The notes below the pieces were generated by a model. That model worked only from the letters and a program-made list of their open reading frames with translations. It was not told where the DNA came from and made no database searches. A DNA stretch of 12,906 bases from assembly GCA_943356395.1 (NCBI GenBank), contig CALRFC010000018.1:1-12906 (forward strand), written 5' to 3'. The stretch's first letter is position 1, and the number at the start of each line of letters is the position of its first letter. The stretch is from Candidatus Nomurabacteria bacterium. Its GTDB lineage: Bacteria > Patescibacteriota > Minisyncoccia > Phycocordibacterales > UBA9973. The position numbers and the translations under genes were made by a program. Shown piece after piece: positions 11,636-12,906 of this stretch.

Positions 11636-12319
11636 ATGGAAAGAAATAATATTTACCGGGAAAACGGAGTTCTTACAAATGATGAAATAAGCAATGTCGA
11701 AAAAGTGCTCGACGCGCTCAAGGAAAAAGGAATCATAAAGCACTTTCGCATGCGCACTGTCCGCCCAAACGAACCCAATGAATTCGGCGTCAGTTTTTTG
11801 TATGATGTTTTCCATATGCAAAATGCAAAACGGCACTCGTTCATTGTCTCTTTCTCCGTTGAAAGAGAAGTCGTTTCCTTGTCGGACAAGATGATATTTC
11901 CGATAGAATACGCCGCCGCACCCAAGGAATTGGAAAATTACCTTACGCTTGAGATAGAAGATCTCAAGAAAAAGGTTGCCTCCGGATCGGCGCGATTCGA
12001 GCCGGCGGAAGTCGCCGCCGAATTGCGCGCCGAAGATATCCTTGCGGAACTTGTCCGTTTGAAGCTCATCGATAAATTCGAAAAGGCGAATCAGCACCAC
12101 AACGCCAGTCTCGCAGTATATTTTCGCGGCAAGCGCATCTTTCTCAAGGTGATGACATCGCGTGATGCTCAAAACGAACACTGCAAAATCGCGTCCGACA
12201 TTCCCTCGATCGTAGTTTCCGCCGACCGCAACGATGTATGGGTCGCGGGCGTCATATACGCCATTTGTGCCATGGTCTTCGTCGGAGGCGCGCCAAAAGA
12301 ATATCTTCATCTGTATTGA
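11636..12319 (+). CDS. Hypothetical soluble protein, family not recognised
   Basis: The product is 227 residues and mostly soluble by eye. The N-terminal ~60 residues are helical and charged (LTNDEISNVEKVLDALKEKGIIKHFRMRTVRPNEP). A mixed section, FGVSFLYDVFHMQNAKRHSFIVSFSVEREVVSLSDKM, follows, with alternating hydrophobics that suggest beta strands. A coiled or helical part (LEIEDLKKKVASG through LVRLKLIDKFEKANQHH) comes next. The C-terminal part, ASLAVYFRGKRIFLKVMTSRDAQNEHCKIASDIPSIVVSADRNDVWVAGVIYAICAMVFVGG, could form a small alpha/beta fold. No catalytic signature, signal peptide or clear TM helix was recognised. It is transcribed alone, with its own promoter and a strong terminator, and its codon use is somewhat more AT-rich than the core genes at its 5' end. 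Confidence 0.7.
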   Translation: MERNNIYRENGVLTNDEISNVEKVLDALKEKGIIKHFRMRTVRPNEPNEFGVSFLYDVFHMQNAKRHSFIVSFSVEREVVSLSDKMIFPIEYAAAPKELENYLTLEIEDLKKKVASGSARFEPAEVAAELRAEDILAELVRLKLIDKFEKANQHHNASLAVYFRGKRIFLKVMTSRDAQNEHCKIASDIPSIVVSADRNDVWVAGVIYAICAMVFVGGAPKEYLHLY

Positions 12320-12327
12320 ATCTCTCG

Positions 12328-12352
12328 CTCTGCCGCACGGCAGAGTTTTTTT
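12328..12352 (+). terminator. Rho-independent terminator of the 11636 gene
   Basis: CTCTGCCG (12328-12335) pairs with CGGCAGAG (12338-12345) across a 2-base spacer, followed by seven Ts. It begins 9 nt after the stop codon. Confidence 0.9.
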
Positions 12353-12360
12353 CTTTTCTT

Positions 12361-12400
12361 AATTCAGCTTTAATTTGCTATAGCAAATTAAAGCTGAATT
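12361..12400. repeat. 40-bp perfect palindrome
   Basis: Two 20-base halves are exact reverse complements without a spacer, centred on GCTATAGC. It is AT-rich and lies just after the terminator T-run. Confidence 0.92.
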
Positions 12401-12414
12401 TTCCTATCCCATAG

Positions 12415-12474
12415 AAATACAACATGTATACTATAAACATGCGGTCGTGTGTTTATATTATACATGTTGTATTT
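12415..12474. repeat. 60-bp imperfect inverted repeat
   Basis: The arms of about 26 bases (from 12415 and up to 12474) contain AAATACAACATGTATA and its exact complement, with one mismatch before the paired ATAAACA segment. The apex is GC-richer. In RNA it would form a long hairpin. Confidence 0.85.
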
Positions 12475-12502
12475 TAAAATTTTTTAAATTTACGGAATCC
12501 TA

Positions 12503-12538
12503 TCCCTACAATCCTGACGGCCGTCAGGATTGTAGGGA
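12503..12538. repeat. 36-bp perfect palindrome containing copy 2 of the 30-bp element
   Basis: The inner 30 bases (12506-12535) are identical to 4026-4055. Three further base pairs extend the symmetry on each side. It lies between the 11636 gene and mnmA. Confidence 0.92.
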
Positions 12539-12559
12539 AGAAAATTTGTTCATCCATAC

Positions 12560-12588
12560 TTGCGCGCGGTTCGGATTATCCCTATATT
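12560..12588 (+). promoter_or_regulatory. Promoter of mnmA, likely leaderless
   Basis: TTGCGC (12560-12565) and TATATT (12583-12588) are 17 nt apart. The GTG start lies 6 nt after the -10 box, so transcription should begin at or near the start codon. Confidence 0.55.
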
Positions 12589-12594
12589 GATTGC

Positions 12595-12885
12595 GTGATC
12601 AAAAAAGATAAAAAAAGGAAAGTATTCGTCGGGCTGTCGGGTGGAGTGGATAGTTCCGTTTCGGCGGCGATTTTGAAGGCGGCTACACCGAATAATTTTC
12701 CAAAATTATTCGGTCGCCCGACCCCAAAGGGGTTTAGTGGCTACGATGTCGTCGGCGTTTTCATCCGCACTTGGACGCCGGAATGGACTCTGTGTACATG
12801 GCGCGATGAGCGCCGCGCCGCTATTCGCGTCGCGGCGCATTTGGGTATCCCGTTCCTCGAATGCGATGCCGAAGCCGAGTATTAA
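12595..12885 (+). CDS. mnmA: tRNA-uridine 2-sulfurtransferase MnmA, 5' part, with insertion and in-frame stop
   Basis: MnmA thiolates the wobble uridine of tRNA-Lys, -Glu and -Gln using ATP. From GTG 12595 the protein reads KVFVGLSGGVDSSVSAAILKAA, with the PP-loop SGGVDSS at residues 15-21. After the insert come GYDVVGVFIRTWTPEW and CTWRDERRAAIRVAAHLGIPFLECDAEAEY, which fit the family and include the conserved Cys. Residues 31-48 (12685-12738) are an 18-residue insertion encoded by palindromic DNA between the PP-loop helix and the next strand. A TAA at 12883-12885 follows EAEY, where relatives continue with Lys; the same frame then reads KEVADYM to the window end. The gene may be a pseudogene, or the stop may be a base error. 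Confidence 0.85.
   Translation: MIKKDKKRKVFVGLSGGVDSSVSAAILKAATPNNFPKLFGRPTPKGFSGYDVVGVFIRTWTPEWTLCTWRDERRAAIRVAAHLGIPFLECDAEAEY
12687..12714. repeat. Palindrome inside mnmA
   Basis: A 13-bp stem, ACCGAATAATTTT (12687-12699) with 12702-12714, has a 2-base centre. It forms most of an in-frame 54-bp insertion. A smaller palindrome, ACCCC-AAA-GGGGT, follows at 12721-12733. Confidence 0.9.
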
Positions 12886-12906
12886 AAGGAAGTGGCTGAC
12901 TACATG
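12883..12906 (+). other. In-frame stop and continuation of the mnmA frame
   Basis: TAA (12883-12885) is followed in the same frame by codons for KEVADYM, the expected family continuation after EY. A single change from AAA to TAA would explain it. Confidence 0.7.

Noticed and set aside
11615..12310. 231-codon open frame antisense to the 11636 gene
   Set aside because: The plus-strand frame has a promoter with 17-nt spacing and a terminator just after its stop; the antisense frame has neither.
1..12906. tRNA, rRNA or known riboswitch
   Set aside because: No T-loop GTTCGA-type motif within a cloverleaf, no rRNA-like segment and no recognised riboswitch core was seen by eye; a covariance-model scan would be needed to exclude small RNAs.

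Overview
The window looks like a chromosomal stretch of a Candidate Phyla Radiation (Patescibacteria) bacterium, most likely a parcubacterial lineage. This is inferred from the gene set and protein style: a short delta-prime subunit, RRF and an S2P protease close together, a sigma-region-4 plus HARE-HTH regulator, a Gmad2-like envelope protein, MltG, and small accessory GxxExxY and four-helix-bundle proteins. No rRNA, tRNA, CRISPR array, integrase or classical transposase is visible.

Layout, left to right: the 3' part of mreB (1-708); a GxxExxY protein gene bracketed by inverted repeats (744-1133); a DNA polymerase III delta-prime-like gene (1181-1888); frr (1957-2496); a four-helix-bundle (23S rRNA IVP-like) gene bracketed by inverted repeats and carrying a frameshift (2520-2884); rseP (2908-4014); a small four-TM membrane protein on the minus strand (4072-4467); typA with a duplicated 5' end (4654-6585); a sigma-4/HARE-HTH regulator (6775-7803); a Gmad2-like secreted or anchored protein (7936-8421); a conserved membrane-anchored protein without a normal start codon (8615-9748); mltG with a 5' frameshift (9790-10790); a DnaQ-like exonuclease (10880-11440); an unrecognised protein (11636-12319); and the 5' part of mnmA (12595 onward), which carries a palindromic insertion and an in-frame stop. 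The core genes serve cell shape and wall (mreB, mltG), replication and proofreading (delta-prime, DnaQ-like), translation (frr, typA, mnmA) and envelope proteolysis (rseP).

The unusual content lies between and at the edges of the genes. First, at least eight spacers are built from degenerate tandem words phased at 7 nt. Each spacer has its own word family, often running right up to the next start codon and sometimes containing the promoter -10 box. Second, related words appear inverted on both sides of single genes: a four-helix-bundle gene, mltG and, without the 7-nt phasing, the GxxExxY gene. Third, long perfect palindromes are scattered through the window, including one 30-bp palindrome present twice 8.4 kb apart and a cluster of hairpins before mnmA. 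One palindromic cassette is inserted in frame inside mnmA, and another hairpin separates two copies of the typA 5' end. Fourth, several genes have lesions near their 5' ends: A-run frameshifts in the four-helix-bundle gene and mltG, a missing start in the 8615 gene, and a nonsense codon in mnmA. Some of these lesions could be assembly or sequencing errors and should be checked against reads first.
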